This document shows positions 53,621-63,555 of a DNA stretch of 64,000 nt, one piece after another. The translations under genes were made by a program, and so were the position numbers. The notes beneath the pieces are model-generated. The model made no database searches. It had not been told where the DNA came from and was given only the letters and a program-made list of their open reading frames with translations. This DNA is from Cognatundibacterium rugosum (GTDB taxonomy: Bacteria; Pseudomonadota; Gammaproteobacteria; Burkholderiales; Burkholderiaceae_D): assembly GCF_014284365.1 (NCBI RefSeq), contig NZ_JACOGG010000013.1, positions 62,001 through 126,000 on the forward strand, in the 5' to 3' direction. How positions within the stretch are numbered: position 1 is the first letter of the stretch; every line of letters begins with the position of its first letter.

Positions 53621-54412
53621 ATGACACCTATCCGTTTATACATCGTTGATGATGAGTTGCCTGCACGTCAGCGTCTGCAGACTTTATTGGGTGATATCGC
53701 GCCGGAATTGCCGCATCAGTTGATCGGAGATAGCGGGCAGGCGATGGAGGCGTTGGTGCAGATACAGGCGCTGAAGCCGGATGTCATCCTGCTGGACGTG
53801 CAGATGCCTGAGCTGAACGGCATAGAGTTTGCGGAAAAACTGCATACCTTGATGCCGATTGAGGATGTGCCGGACATTATTTTTGTCACGGCATACGAGG
53901 AGTATGCGCTACGTGCATTTGATGTGCATGCCAGTGATTATCTGCTCAAGCCGGTGCGTGCGGCGCGGCTGGCGGACGCTTTAAAGCGTGTTGCAAGTCG
54001 CGCACAAACCAGACAGCGGAGCTTGTCGCAGCAAACCGGTGCAAGCAACCCGCGCCAGCATTTCTCCGTGGCTGAGCGTGGCCGCATTACTTTGGTGCCT
54101 GTGACGGAGGTGCTGTATCTGAAGGCCGAGCAAAAATATGTAAGTTTGCATACGGCACAAAAAGACTATCTGATTGAAGAATCCCTGACCGCGCTGGAAG
54201 AGGAGTTTTGTGGGCTGTTTGTACGGGTGCACCGAAATGCGCTGGTCGCCCGTGCCGCTATTGCAGGCGTGGAAAAAACCTTGTTAATCGCGGAATCTGG
54301 TAGTGAGCAGGAAAAGGTTAGCGAAGTCTGGCAGTTGCGTATCGCGGGCAGCGAAGAAAAATTACTGATTTCGCGCCGGCAATGGGCAGTAATTAAGACC
54401 CTGCTGAAGTAG
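53621..54412 (+). CDS. LytTR-type response regulator (AlgR-like)
   Basis: A 263-residue regulator with an N-terminal receiver domain (YIVDDELPARQRL, phosphorylation site Asp 59 in ILLDVQMPELNG, and conserved Thr/Lys in FVTAYEEYALRAFDVHASDYLLKPV). A C-terminal LytTR DNA-binding domain follows (ITLVPVTEVLYLKAEQKYVSLHT, LFVRVHRNALVA). It forms a two-component system with the kinase directly upstream. AlgR-type proteins bind direct repeats through LytTR rather than a helix-turn-helix. The next gene is convergent, so the operon ends here. Confidence 0.92.
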   Translation: MTPIRLYIVDDELPARQRLQTLLGDIAPELPHQLIGDSGQAMEALVQIQALKPDVILLDVQMPELNGIEFAEKLHTLMPIEDVPDIIFVTAYEEYALRAFDVHASDYLLKPVRAARLADALKRVASRAQTRQRSLSQQTGASNPRQHFSVAERGRITLVPVTEVLYLKAEQKYVSLHTAQKDYLIEESLTALEEEFCGLFVRVHRNALVARAAIAGVEKTLLIAESGSEQEKVSEVWQLRIAGSEEKLLISRRQWAVIKTLLK

Positions 54413-54436
54413 TTATTGATCTGGCGAAGGCTTATT

Positions 54437-54664
54437 TCAGCGCCACACCGGCAACCCGGTCAGATCCAAATTTTCGTCCTTGACCCAGGCTGGCAAGCCA
54501 CTGATATCAGTGGGACCCAGATCGGCCAGCAAATCGAGCTGCACCTGTTTCATGACTTTGCCACGTTTTGAATTTGCCTGCGATTTTTTATGATCGCTGT
54601 TTTCAGGCATGGGTTCATTTAAACCCGGTAATTCCATCGTGGCGTTGTCTTTGTAATCTTTCAT
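54437..54664 (-). CDS. Small hypothetical protein with duplicated GLPxW motif
   Basis: A 75-residue open frame I do not recognise. It has a charged N-terminus and a C-terminal half with two copies of a short motif, ISGLPAW and LTGLPVW, about 15 residues apart. The protein ends right after the second copy. It is convergent with the AlgR-like gene and lies between it and tRNA-fMet. No ribosome-binding site is evident before ATG 54664, and ATG 54637 is an alternative. The repeated motif argues that it is a real gene. Confidence 0.45.
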   Translation of the reverse strand: MKDYKDNATMELPGLNEPMPENSDHKKSQANSKRGKVMKQVQLDLLADLGPTDISGLPAWVKDENLDLTGLPVWR

Positions 54665-54843
54665 CGGACTAATTTGAACTGGGTGCAGAACACATAGGCA
54701 TCAGCTGCCAGAATACAGCGCATTGACAGGATACTGATCCGCTGCGCTCAGTCATAAGCCGGGAACGCGCTTTACTCAACATCCATCGTGCAAATAACAA
54801 AGCCACCTTAACGCTGCATAGCAGCCGGTGGCTTATGAAATTC

Positions 54844-54920
<77 letters not shown>

Positions 54921-55170
54921 TCTGAAGAGGCCGAATAATACATGGCTGGACTGGTATATACAAGGGGGTGCCGGATTTATTTTTTATTTCATTCTTTTTG
55001 ATTGCGATTTCTTGCAATCCGTGTGGCAGTACGTGAATTTTATTGCTGCAAGGATTGCTTGTGCAGTGAAACACTGCATAATAGGCAACATGGTTTCAAG
55101 AAACAGTTGGTCAGTGCAATACTGACTGGCGGTTGCATTAAAACAGACTGATAAAAAAAGGAGAGCCATC

Positions 55171-56556
55171 ATGAGCCAGGATATTTTCGATACCTACGAC
55201 ACCCAGATCTCGCCTGAAGGCAGAATGGAGGTCTTATCTAAAGCTGAGGTCGGACGCCTGCTCGACAGCAGTCATGGCGGTTTGTATCAGTTGTTCCGCA
55301 ATTGTGCTTTAGCTGTGCTGAATTGCGGCAGCGGCCTGGATGACGGTAAAGAATTGCTGGAGCGTTATAAGAACTTTGAAATCAATATCATACAACGTGA
55401 ACGCGGCATCAAGCTGGATGTGAAAGGTGCCCCTGCCAGTGCCTTCGTTGACGGCGTAATGATCAAGGGCATACAGGAGCATTTGTTCGCAGTATTGCGC
55501 GATATTTTATTTATCAATGCTGAAATTGCACAGGGCGCGAAATTTGATCTGAGTCACAGTGAGGGTATCACTGACGCGGTCTTTCACATTTTACGGAATT
55601 CGAATCTGCTGCGACCTCAGGTCAGCCCAAATCTGGTGGTGTGTTGGGGCGGGCATTCGATTTCCGGTACTGAGTATGACTACACCAAACAGGTCGGCTA
55701 TCAATTGGGCTTGCGCGGTCTCGATATTTGTACCGGTTGTGGCCCGGGGGCGATGAAGGGGCCGATGAAAGGCGCAACCATCGGTCATGCCAAGCAAAGA
55801 ACCGGGCAGGGCCGCTACATCGGCTTGACAGAACCTGGCATCATCGCGGCGGAAGCGCCAAATCCTATCGTCAATGATCTGGTGATCATGCCGGATATAG
55901 AAAAACGGCTGGAAGCCTTTGTGCGCGTCGGTCATGCGGTGATTGTTTTTCCTGGCGGTGCCGGTACCGCGGAAGAAATTTTGTATCTGCTCGGGATATT
56001 GCTGCATCCTGACAATGCTGAATTGCCTTTCCCTTTGATTTTTACTGGTCCTGAAGGTGCGGTTGATTATTTCCGGCAGATAGATCAGTTTATTGCTGAC
56101 ACCATAGGTACGGAAGCGCAGAAGCGCTACAAGATTGTCGTGAATGATCCGGTGCAGGTTGCGCGTGAGGTGGAGGCTGGAATCCGCGAGGTCCGTGCCT
56201 TCCGCAAAGCCCATGGTGACGCCTACTATTTCAACTGGATGCTGAAAATTGACAGTGAATTTCAGCATCCGTTTGAGCCTACCCATGCCAATATGCACAA
56301 TCTGGCGCTACATAAGAATCAGCCTGCGCATATGTTGGCAGCCAATTTAAGGCGCGCTTTCTCGGGTGTCGTGGCAGGTAACGTCAAAGACCAGGGGATA
56401 CGTGCGATAGAAAAACACGGACATTTTGAATTGCAGGGCGATCCGGCTATTATGGATTCCATGGACACCTTGCTCACCGCGTTTATCGCGCAGCATAGAA
56501 TGAAACTGCCGGGTAAGGCCTATGTGCCCTGTTATCGTATCTTAAAGGCGGGCTAA
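55171..56556 (+). CDS. ppnN: Nucleotide 5'-monophosphate nucleosidase PpnN (LOG family, YgdH)
   Basis: A 461-residue protein collinear with PpnN/YgdH. The central LOG domain has VVCWGGHSISG, CTGCGPGAMKGPMKGATIGH and FPGGAGTAEE (PGGxGTxxE at residues 261-269). N- and C-terminal extensions are characteristic of PpnN. The enzyme splits purine and pyrimidine nucleoside monophosphates into base and ribose phosphate and is activated by (p)ppGpp. A strong AAAGGAG precedes the ATG. Gaps of 250 bp or more on both sides suggest a single-gene unit. Confidence 0.93.
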   Translation: MSQDIFDTYDTQISPEGRMEVLSKAEVGRLLDSSHGGLYQLFRNCALAVLNCGSGLDDGKELLERYKNFEINIIQRERGIKLDVKGAPASAFVDGVMIKGIQEHLFAVLRDILFINAEIAQGAKFDLSHSEGITDAVFHILRNSNLLRPQVSPNLVVCWGGHSISGTEYDYTKQVGYQLGLRGLDICTGCGPGAMKGPMKGATIGHAKQRTGQGRYIGLTEPGIIAAEAPNPIVNDLVIMPDIEKRLEAFVRVGHAVIVFPGGAGTAEEILYLLGILLHPDNAELPFPLIFTGPEGAVDYFRQIDQFIADTIGTEAQKRYKIVVNDPVQVAREVEAGIREVRAFRKAHGDAYYFNWMLKIDSEFQHPFEPTHANMHNLALHKNQPAHMLAANLRRAFSGVVAGNVKDQGIRAIEKHGHFELQGDPAIMDSMDTLLTAFIAQHRMKLPGKAYVPCYRILKAG

Positions 56557-56834
56557 TTCGGGTGGAGATACGGCGGGCAGCTTGTGTTTCCGCCTGTTGC
56601 CAATTAACGATACAGGGATGCATACAGTCGTATTTGTACAAATTAATGCATATAAGTAACATTAGTTGACGGAAACAATGCAGTCTGCCTTGTTGCGTAT
56701 GCTAAAAATCACCTAAGATGTGAAAGCGACACATTGCGGTAAATATTTCTGTGGGGATATCAATTTCTTTGGGTTAGACCTGTGAAATTGGTAAGATAGC
56801 TAAGTATGATCTTTTCACTATTGAGGAAACTAAT

Positions 56835-57791
56835 ATGAGTACCGTACAGCAAGAAGTTGATGAACGTACCAACCTCACAGGCTCCAATAAATTTGAGTTG
56901 TTATTGTTCCGTCTGGGCGGTGATGCCAGCGGTGACCGGTCCGAGCTGTTTGGTATCAACGTATTTAAAGTGCGGGAAATCGTTGCCATGCCGACTATCA
57001 CGGCAGTGGCTGGTTCCTTGCCTCACATGTTAGGTGTGGTCAATCTGCGCGGTCAGATCATTCCCGTGATTGATTTGCCATCCGTCGTAGGCTGCACACC
57101 TAAAACTGGCCTGAACATCATGCTGGTTACCGAATATGCACGCACTACCCAGGGTTTTGCGGTGGAATCAGTGGAAGAAATCGTACGCCTGGACTGGAGT
57201 CAGGTCTTGTCGGCGGAGAGCAGTGCAGTTGGTGGTATGGTGACCAGCATTGCGCGCCTCGATGGGGATACGGAAAATACCCGTCTGGCGCAAGTGTTGG
57301 ATGTGGAGCAAATCCTGCGTCAGATCACACCTTCCGATGCGAAAGATGTCGATCCTGAGACCATAGGCGATAAACTGCATATGAAAGAAGGCGCCGTGAT
57401 TTTGGCAGCGGATGATTCCGGTGTCGCACGTAGTCTGATCGAGCAAGCGCTGGGCGCTATCGGTGCACCGTTTATTATGACCAAGACCGGTAAGGAAGCC
57501 TGGGATAAATTGCAAGTCATCGCAGCTGCAGCCCAGAACGAGGGCAAACAACTGCGCGATAAAGTTGCGATGGTGCTTACCGATCTGGAAATGCCGGAAA
57601 TGGATGGTTTCACGCTGACGCGTAAGATCAAACAGGATGATCGCTACAAACATCTGCCTGTAATCATCCACTCATCGCTGTCTGGCACCACCAATGAAGA
57701 GCATATCCGTACCGTCGGTGCTGACGCCTATGTTGCGAAATTTGTGGCGGAAGAACTCGCAGCGGCGATACGTAAGATACTGGCCAAGTAA
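56835..57791 (+). CDS. cheV: Chemotaxis protein CheV
   Basis: A 318-residue CheV: an N-terminal CheW-like coupling domain (FELLLFRLGGD, LFGINVFKVREIVAMPTITAV, MLGVVNLRGQIIPVIDLP) joined to a C-terminal receiver domain (ILAADDSGVARSLIEQAL and MVLTDLEMPEMDGFTL with phosphoacceptor Asp 250). It links chemoreceptors to CheA and adapts by phosphorylation. GAGGAA precedes the ATG. It is not in a chemotaxis cluster here and ends at a strong terminator. Confidence 0.94.
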   Translation: MSTVQQEVDERTNLTGSNKFELLLFRLGGDASGDRSELFGINVFKVREIVAMPTITAVAGSLPHMLGVVNLRGQIIPVIDLPSVVGCTPKTGLNIMLVTEYARTTQGFAVESVEEIVRLDWSQVLSAESSAVGGMVTSIARLDGDTENTRLAQVLDVEQILRQITPSDAKDVDPETIGDKLHMKEGAVILAADDSGVARSLIEQALGAIGAPFIMTKTGKEAWDKLQVIAAAAQNEGKQLRDKVAMVLTDLEMPEMDGFTLTRKIKQDDRYKHLPVIIHSSLSGTTNEEHIRTVGADAYVAKFVAEELAAAIRKILAK

Positions 57792-57811
57792 GCACCTATT
57801 TTGCAAAAAAT

Positions 57812-57847
57812 GGACGCCGGGGTGTATTGACTCCGGCGTCCTTTTTT
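57812..57847 (+). terminator. Intrinsic terminator after cheV
   Basis: GGACGCCGG pairs with CCGGCGTCC, followed by six T residues (57842-57847). It lies 20 bp after the cheV stop. Confidence 0.92.
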
Positions 57848-57885
57848 ATTTGTCGAAATCCTTTTTTCTCGTTTGAGGACGCTGT

Positions 57886-58626
57886 ATGTGCAGCAAATTC
57901 GCTCGTTTGGCCTATGCCTGCTCTTGCTTGCAACGATGGACTAAGGCGCAGCTAACAGGGGTGGGTTCATCCCTCGCGATTGCTTTGTGTTTGGGTTCAG
58001 TTGGTGTAGTCAGTGCTAAGCCATTCGATCTGGCCGATGCGGAGGCCAGGTTCAGTCATCTTGGCAAGATGAAACCGGGTGTTGAATACAATTTGATTTC
58101 AGATCGTCCCATGCTGGGTTTAGAGTCTGATTTTGCGAACCGAAATGAATATGCCTTATATCAGCGTGTATGTTCGGTTGATTTTGTGGTTCGTGCCAAA
58201 AGCCTCAATTCAACCTCATTTCTTACTTCGGATAGGAGGCAGATACTGACCAGGTCAGAGTTTGTCATCAGTGAAGTGATACGTGCCAACACAGCCATGT
58301 CAGCAGGCAGTCAGATAACGCTGGTGCAGTTGGGTGGCGAAGTGCGCGAACATGGCGTACGTCTGGAGATGCGCAATGCCTCGCGCATCGTTTTTCGCCC
58401 TAAGCAGGAATATCTGCTATTCCTGAATCGATCCCGCATGGCTTCTTCCGATAACTTTTACCCGGACAAGCTCAGTTTGGAGCTCTTGAATGGCCAGGTA
58501 TTGCGCCATAGCGGATGGCTTCCTGCAGCCTATTCTGTCTTTAGGTATAGCGATTTAAAGACTGAGCTGCAAAGACTGGAGCAATTGCATCCTTGTCCAG
58601 GTCAGGACGGTCAGAAAAAGACTTAG
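57886..58626 (+). CDS. Hypothetical exported protein
   Basis: A 246-residue protein I do not recognise. It has a hydrophobic segment LAIALCLGSVGVVSA ending about residue 44, which looks like a long signal peptide, then a mature part of beta-rich character (VDFVVRAKSLNSTSFL, ITLVQLGGEVREHGVRLE, IVFRPKQEYLLFLNRSR). The pattern of short strands and the YLLFL segment resembles small periplasmic or surface proteins with an OB- or TIMP-like fold, but this is weak. GAGGA precedes the ATG. It is convergent with the next gene, the two stops being 2 bp apart. Confidence 0.6.
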   Translation: MCSKFARLAYACSCLQRWTKAQLTGVGSSLAIALCLGSVGVVSAKPFDLADAEARFSHLGKMKPGVEYNLISDRPMLGLESDFANRNEYALYQRVCSVDFVVRAKSLNSTSFLTSDRRQILTRSEFVISEVIRANTAMSAGSQITLVQLGGEVREHGVRLEMRNASRIVFRPKQEYLLFLNRSRMASSDNFYPDKLSLELLNGQVLRHSGWLPAAYSVFRYSDLKTELQRLEQLHPCPGQDGQKKT

Positions 58627-58628
58627 TT

Positions 58629-59057
58629 TTATCTGCTACCCGCGACTTTCTGCCAGCCACCCGGACATTGTTTGATGGCGGGATAGAAGCCGTCCGGGTC
58701 CCGGCAATACAACCATTCATTGGGGGCGGTCATGGGTGGAGCTGAGCGTATTTCATCCCTGTAGATGACGCTTGGTACAGGTTCTGCACTGTAACTGCTG
58801 GTGGAATAAGTCGTTACCGGCTGAGTGTATACAGTCCGCACTTCTACTGGAGCCGGGTACACAATATTGCTCGCATACGCAGGTGTGTAGTAGACAGGTG
58901 CGACGCCATAATAGGGCCGATACCAGGCGTGGTGGTGGTAATGACCATAATAAGCCGGTGTCAGATTGATACTGATGCCAGCGCGGACGCCAGCCTGCGC
59001 CTGTGTTGCTGCGCCAAATCCGATTAGCAGAGTGCCAGCGATCATCCAGGTTTTCAT
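58629..59057 (-). CDS. Small secreted protein, Tyr/Pro/His-rich
   Basis: A 142-residue protein from ATG 59057, which has GGAGG four bases upstream; the longer frame is unlike any protein. A clear signal peptide (MKTWMIAGTLLIGFGAATQAQA) is followed by a Tyr/Pro/His-rich low-complexity stretch (YYGHYHHHAWYRPYYG). The C-terminus, LYCRDPDGFYPAIKQCPGGW, matches a motif seen at the end of many small exported proteobacterial proteins (YxC...GYYP...CPGGW). Function is unknown; a structural role in the envelope is possible. Confidence 0.72.
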   Translation of the reverse strand: MKTWMIAGTLLIGFGAATQAQAGVRAGISINLTPAYYGHYHHHAWYRPYYGVAPVYYTPAYASNIVYPAPVEVRTVYTQPVTTYSTSSYSAEPVPSVIYRDEIRSAPPMTAPNEWLYCRDPDGFYPAIKQCPGGWQKVAGSR

Positions 59058-59352
59058 GATGCCTCCTATAGACTTACTATTTTCCTGTAGATGGAAACTT
59101 ATTGCGCGATTTGTAATCTGTGTACCTGTGCCAACGATTCGTGGGTTGGCTCGGCTCAGTTTGCTATATTTCTGCATCATAGCAGCAAATGGAGGCAGGA
59201 AAGCAGCTTGCTGAAAGAGGCATACGTGGTGCGCTATGGTGCTGTATTTTGCTACTTTTTTAGCGAAAAGCAGGATTTTGTGTAAATTGAAACGACGGTT
59301 TGCCACGATCTTTGCTTAAATTAAAATAAATAAGTTATCTAGGGAAGCAATA

Positions 59353-61407
59353 ATGAAAATAAACCTTAGCTTCAAACATAAGGCACTTGTGCTGGCACTG
59401 TTTGCCGTGACACAGAGTTATGTCGACCTGGCGCAAGCGGCAACATCCACCGCCGTTGTCAACGCAGCTGCAGATGGTGCTGAAGTACCTGTCAATACAG
59501 TCCGGGAACGCTATACCAAATACGAATACCAGATTCCTATGCGCGATGGCGTTAAGCTGTTTACTGTGGTGTATGTTCCCAAAGACAGTAGCCAGACTTA
59601 CCCGTTTCTGATGCAGCGCACACCTTACGGTTCCGGTGTACATGCTGGTGGCGAGAGTCATTATGGGGTGGACTTCTATCCCAACTCACTCGGGCCAGGA
59701 CGTGATTTTGAACAAAGCGGTTATATCTTCGTCACCCAGGATGTGCGTGGCCGTTACATGTCTGAGGGGGCATGGCAGGAAATGACGCCACATGCCAAAA
59801 CCACGCGCGCCGCTGGTGAGGGCATAGAAAGCCTGGATATGCACGATACGGTGGAATGGCTGCTGAAGAATGTGCCCGGCAATAATGGCAAAGTCGGTAT
59901 CTGGGGTATTTCTTATCCTGGCTTTTACACCTCGGCCAGCATCATCGATTCGCATCCTGCGATTAAAGCGGCTTCGCCTCAGGCACCAGTGACCGATCTG
60001 TATATGGGCGATGATTCTTATCATGGCGGCGCTTTTATGCTGGCCGCCAATTTCGATTTCTATTCGAATTTCACTGTTGAAAAAAATCCTACGCCGCTGC
60101 CCAAAACCTGGGGCGAGTTTGATTACGGTACGCGCGATGGCTATCAATATTTTCTCAAACATCTGAGCTTGGCAAATATCACTGCGCAGCTCAGTGATAA
60201 GCAGCGTGAGCTGCTGATGCCAACTATCGTGCACAGCACTTACGATGCATTCTGGCAGGAGCGTAATATTGCACCGCATCTTAAAAACATCCGTGCAGCG
60301 GTGTTGACCGTAGGTGGCTGGTATGACGCTGAGGATGTACAGGGACCATTCACAACCTATCAGGCGATACGCAAGCAGCAAGTCAAAAAAAATGGCGAAC
60401 GTGCTCCGTTTAATGGCCTGGTGATCGGCCCCTGGGTGCATGGCGGCTGGGCAGGTGCGGACGGTAAATCACTGGGTCAGGTCAGCTTCGACAGTAAGAC
60501 TAGCGAATATTACCGCAAGCAGTTACTGTTCCCGTTTTTTGAGCATCATCTGAAAGACGCCAAGATCAAATCTGTGGCCGAGGTGAATGCATTTGAAACC
60601 GGCACCAATATCTGGCGCCAGTATGCAAGCTGGCCACCTGAGCAAGCGAAAGCGGCGACTTTGTATTTCGGTGCAGATGGCAAGCTCAGCTGGAAGCAGC
60701 CTGCTGCCGTCAACACCACAAATACCGTAAATGCCGATAACACTGTTTTTGATGAATACATTGCTGATCCTAAAAAGCCGGTGCCATTTATTTCCTATGT
60801 GGCGACCGGTGCGCCGCGTGAATACATGGTCAGCGACCAACGCTTCGCCTCGGTGCGGCCGGATGTGCTTGTGTATCAGACCGAGCCGCTGGAACAGGAC
60901 GTGACCATCGCAGGTCCGATACAGCCACGTCTGTTTGTGTCGACTACAGGCAGCGATGCGGATTGGGTGGTGAAGCTGATCGATGTCTATCCGAATGACT
61001 ATCCGGAACGCAGCAACGGACGTGAACGTGGCAGTGATGTGCCGCCGCCTTCAACGACGCTGGCTGGTTATCAGCAACTGGTGCGAGGTGAACCTTTCCG
61101 TGGCAAGTTCCGTCAGAGTTTTGAAAAACCGCTGCCTTTTGTGCCGAATGAAGTCACAGAAGTGAAGTTCAGCATGCCTGATGTGCTGCATACTTTCCGG
61201 CGCGGTCATCGCATCATGGTGCAGGTGCAAAGCTCCTGGTTTCCGCTGACTGACCTCAATCCTCAGAAATTTATGGAAATACCACAGGCTAAACCTGAGG
61301 ACTTCCAGAAAGCGACTCAAAGGGTGTATCGTTCTGCCACCCAGGCCTCAGGTCTGGGTGTGCAGGTCATCACAAGCAATAAAAATCCTGCATCCCTGAC
61401 ACCATAA
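59353..61407 (+). CDS. Exported CocE/NonD-family hydrolase (X-Pro peptidase-like)
   Basis: A 684-residue serine hydrolase with a signal peptide (about residues 1-29, ending DLAQA). The alpha/beta hydrolase domain begins YEYQIPMRDGVKLFTVVYVP, and GIWGISYPGFYTSA carries nucleophile Ser 187 (GxSYxG). The C-terminal jelly-roll domain typical of cocaine esterase and X-prolyl dipeptidyl peptidases is present (LVYQTEPLEQDVTIAGPIQ, DWVVKLIDVYP, HRIMVQVQSSWFP). Relatives include glutaryl-7-ACA acylases and acyl-amino-acid esterases. The natural substrate is likely a peptide or ester outside the cytoplasm. The neighbouring gene is also an exported peptidase. Confidence 0.87.
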   Translation: MKINLSFKHKALVLALFAVTQSYVDLAQAATSTAVVNAAADGAEVPVNTVRERYTKYEYQIPMRDGVKLFTVVYVPKDSSQTYPFLMQRTPYGSGVHAGGESHYGVDFYPNSLGPGRDFEQSGYIFVTQDVRGRYMSEGAWQEMTPHAKTTRAAGEGIESLDMHDTVEWLLKNVPGNNGKVGIWGISYPGFYTSASIIDSHPAIKAASPQAPVTDLYMGDDSYHGGAFMLAANFDFYSNFTVEKNPTPLPKTWGEFDYGTRDGYQYFLKHLSLANITAQLSDKQRELLMPTIVHSTYDAFWQERNIAPHLKNIRAAVLTVGGWYDAEDVQGPFTTYQAIRKQQVKKNGERAPFNGLVIGPWVHGGWAGADGKSLGQVSFDSKTSEYYRKQLLFPFFEHHLKDAKIKSVAEVNAFETGTNIWRQYASWPPEQAKAATLYFGADGKLSWKQPAAVNTTNTVNADNTVFDEYIADPKKPVPFISYVATGAPREYMVSDQRFASVRPDVLVYQTEPLEQDVTIAGPIQPRLFVSTTGSDADWVVKLIDVYPNDYPERSNGRERGSDVPPPSTTLAGYQQLVRGEPFRGKFRQSFEKPLPFVPNEVTEVKFSMPDVLHTFRRGHRIMVQVQSSWFPLTDLNPQKFMEIPQAKPEDFQKATQRVYRSATQASGLGVQVITSNKNPASLTP

Positions 61408-61475
61408 AAATAGCTAACTTATTTAGACATATCATTCAGATATAGCATTCAGACTTATTTTAATTCAGGCCAAAA

Positions 61476-63545
61476 ATGAAAACTCCTTTACTTCGCTTAA
61501 AACGCAGCGCCCTGGCAGTGGCCTGTGGCTTGCTCAGCTTGTCCGCTACAGCGCAGAGCCCTGCGCAAAACACGACGCCTGCTGCCAGCAATGCCTTTGT
61601 GCTGGAAGCGCACACCATGGATTTGAAAGCCGATCCATGCACCAGTTTCTTTGAATATGCGAATGGCTTGTGGCTCAAAAATAATCCTATCCCGGCTGAT
61701 CGTTCACGTTACAGCGCGTACGACGAAGTGACTGAGCGTAATCTGCTCGCATTGAAAGAAATCGCGGAGCTGGCCGCTGCCAGCCAGTCACCGGATGCGC
61801 AACAACGCCTGGTTGGCAATTTCTATGCAAGCGGCATGGATGAAGCCCGTATCGAACGCGAAGGTGCCCAGCCTTTGCAGGCGCAGTTTAAGCTGATCGA
61901 TGCCATCAGCGATAAAGCCGGTTTGATACGCGTCATCGCGCAATTACACCAGCAAGGTGTGATGCCGCTGTTTGGTTTTTCCGTCGATCAGGATTTAAAA
62001 GACAGCAAGCGTTATATTCCGCAACTGGGTCAGGGCGGCCTGGGTTTGCCAGACCGTGATTACTACCTGAAGAATGACGCCAAGACCAAGGAGATCCGCG
62101 CTCAATACCTGGCCTATATGAAGCAGATTTTCAGTTTGTTGGGTGAAGATGCAGCGCAGTCTGCCCAGCACGCGGCGCAAGTGATGGCACTGGAAACCCG
62201 GCTGGCGAAAGCCTCGCTGACCAAGGTGGAATTACGCGATCCGGCCGCCAGCTATCATCTGACCGATTTGGATGGTTTGCAAAAACAAGGCAAATCGGCT
62301 TATTGGGGCAGCTATTTCCAAACCATAGGATTGCAGCAGCCGGGTCAACTGAACCTGGCACATCCTAAATTCTTCAGTGAAGTCGATAAGATGCTGGATG
62401 CCGTTCCGCTCGCGCAATGGAAAACCTATCTGAAATGGGATGTCGCGAACAGTCGCGCCAATTTTCTGAGTCAGGCTTTTGTGAATGCGAATTTCGATTT
62501 CTATGGCAAAACCCTGGCCGGTATTAAGGAGTTGCAACCACGCTGGAAACGGGTGCTGGGAAATATCGATGCGCAAGCGGGTGAGGCGCTGGGCCAGTTA
62601 TATGTCGCGAAATTCTTTGGGCCGGAAGCCAAGGCGGGTGTACAGGACATGGTGCGCAATATCCAGGCTGCGATGCGGGACAGCATAGGCAAACTGGAGT
62701 GGATGTCGGAACAGACCAAACAGCAAGCCTACAAAAAACTCGACAGCATCGTCGTCAAGATCGGCTATCCGGATGTTTGGCGCGATTACTCCAGCCTGCA
62801 AATCGATCGCGGCTCGTATGCAGACAATGTGGCGCGTGCTTCGGCGTTTGAGTTTCAGCGTGTACTGTCCCGTCTCGGCAAGCCGATAGACCGCAATGAA
62901 TGGGGTATGACACCACAGACTGTGAATGCCTATTACAACCCGACCATGAATGAAATGGTGTTCCCTGCTGGTATATTGCAACCGCCGCTGTACCACGTGC
63001 AAGCAGACCCAGCGGCCAATTATGGCAATACTGGTGCAACGATAGGCCATGAGCTGACCCATGCGTTTGATGACGAAGGACGCCAGTTTGACGCGGCCGG
63101 TAATTTGAAAAGCTGGTGGACTGCACAGGATGAGAAAAAATTCCTGAACCGCGTTAAAGCAATAGAAACCCAGTTCAATGAATTCAATCCTATCGACAAA
63201 TTGCATATCAATGGCAAGCTGACTGCAGGTGAAAACATTGCTGATCTGGGCGGCATGAAGATTGCCTTGCAGGCGCTGCGTACTTCGCTGCAGAAAAATC
63301 CTCAGCCAGCTTTGCTGGATGGCTTGACGCCGGATCAGCGTTTCTTTATTGCTAATGCGCAAAGCTTCCGCAGCGCCATCCGTGATGAAATGTTACGTCT
63401 GAAAATCGCGACTGACCCACATTCTCCGGACAAGTACCGTGTGATTGCGCCACTCGCGAATATGCCGGAATTCTCGTCAGCCTTCAGCTGCCAGGGTGAA
63501 CGCTCGCCCTTGCGTCAGGGGGCAAAGCGCGTAAACATCTGGTAA
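61476..63545 (+). CDS. Exported M13-family metallopeptidase (neprilysin/PepO-like)
   Basis: A 689-residue peptidase with an N-terminal signal peptide (LALAVACGLLSLSATAQS type). The M13 motifs are complete: NAYYNPTMNEMVFPAGILQPP, IGHELTHAFDDEGRQFD with HELTH at residues 525-529, and ENIADLGGMKIAL with the third zinc ligand Glu. The C-terminus SPDKYRVIAPLANMPEFSSAF is also family-typical. It cleaves peptides of up to about 40 residues, probably in the periplasm or on the surface. It follows the CocE-like gene by 68 bp on the same strand and may share its transcript. Confidence 0.92.
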   Translation: MKTPLLRLKRSALAVACGLLSLSATAQSPAQNTTPAASNAFVLEAHTMDLKADPCTSFFEYANGLWLKNNPIPADRSRYSAYDEVTERNLLALKEIAELAAASQSPDAQQRLVGNFYASGMDEARIEREGAQPLQAQFKLIDAISDKAGLIRVIAQLHQQGVMPLFGFSVDQDLKDSKRYIPQLGQGGLGLPDRDYYLKNDAKTKEIRAQYLAYMKQIFSLLGEDAAQSAQHAAQVMALETRLAKASLTKVELRDPAASYHLTDLDGLQKQGKSAYWGSYFQTIGLQQPGQLNLAHPKFFSEVDKMLDAVPLAQWKTYLKWDVANSRANFLSQAFVNANFDFYGKTLAGIKELQPRWKRVLGNIDAQAGEALGQLYVAKFFGPEAKAGVQDMVRNIQAAMRDSIGKLEWMSEQTKQQAYKKLDSIVVKIGYPDVWRDYSSLQIDRGSYADNVARASAFEFQRVLSRLGKPIDRNEWGMTPQTVNAYYNPTMNEMVFPAGILQPPLYHVQADPAANYGNTGATIGHELTHAFDDEGRQFDAAGNLKSWWTAQDEKKFLNRVKAIETQFNEFNPIDKLHINGKLTAGENIADLGGMKIALQALRTSLQKNPQPALLDGLTPDQRFFIANAQSFRSAIRDEMLRLKIATDPHSPDKYRVIAPLANMPEFSSAFSCQGERSPLRQGAKRVNIW

Positions 63546-63555
63546 CAGCGTATAC

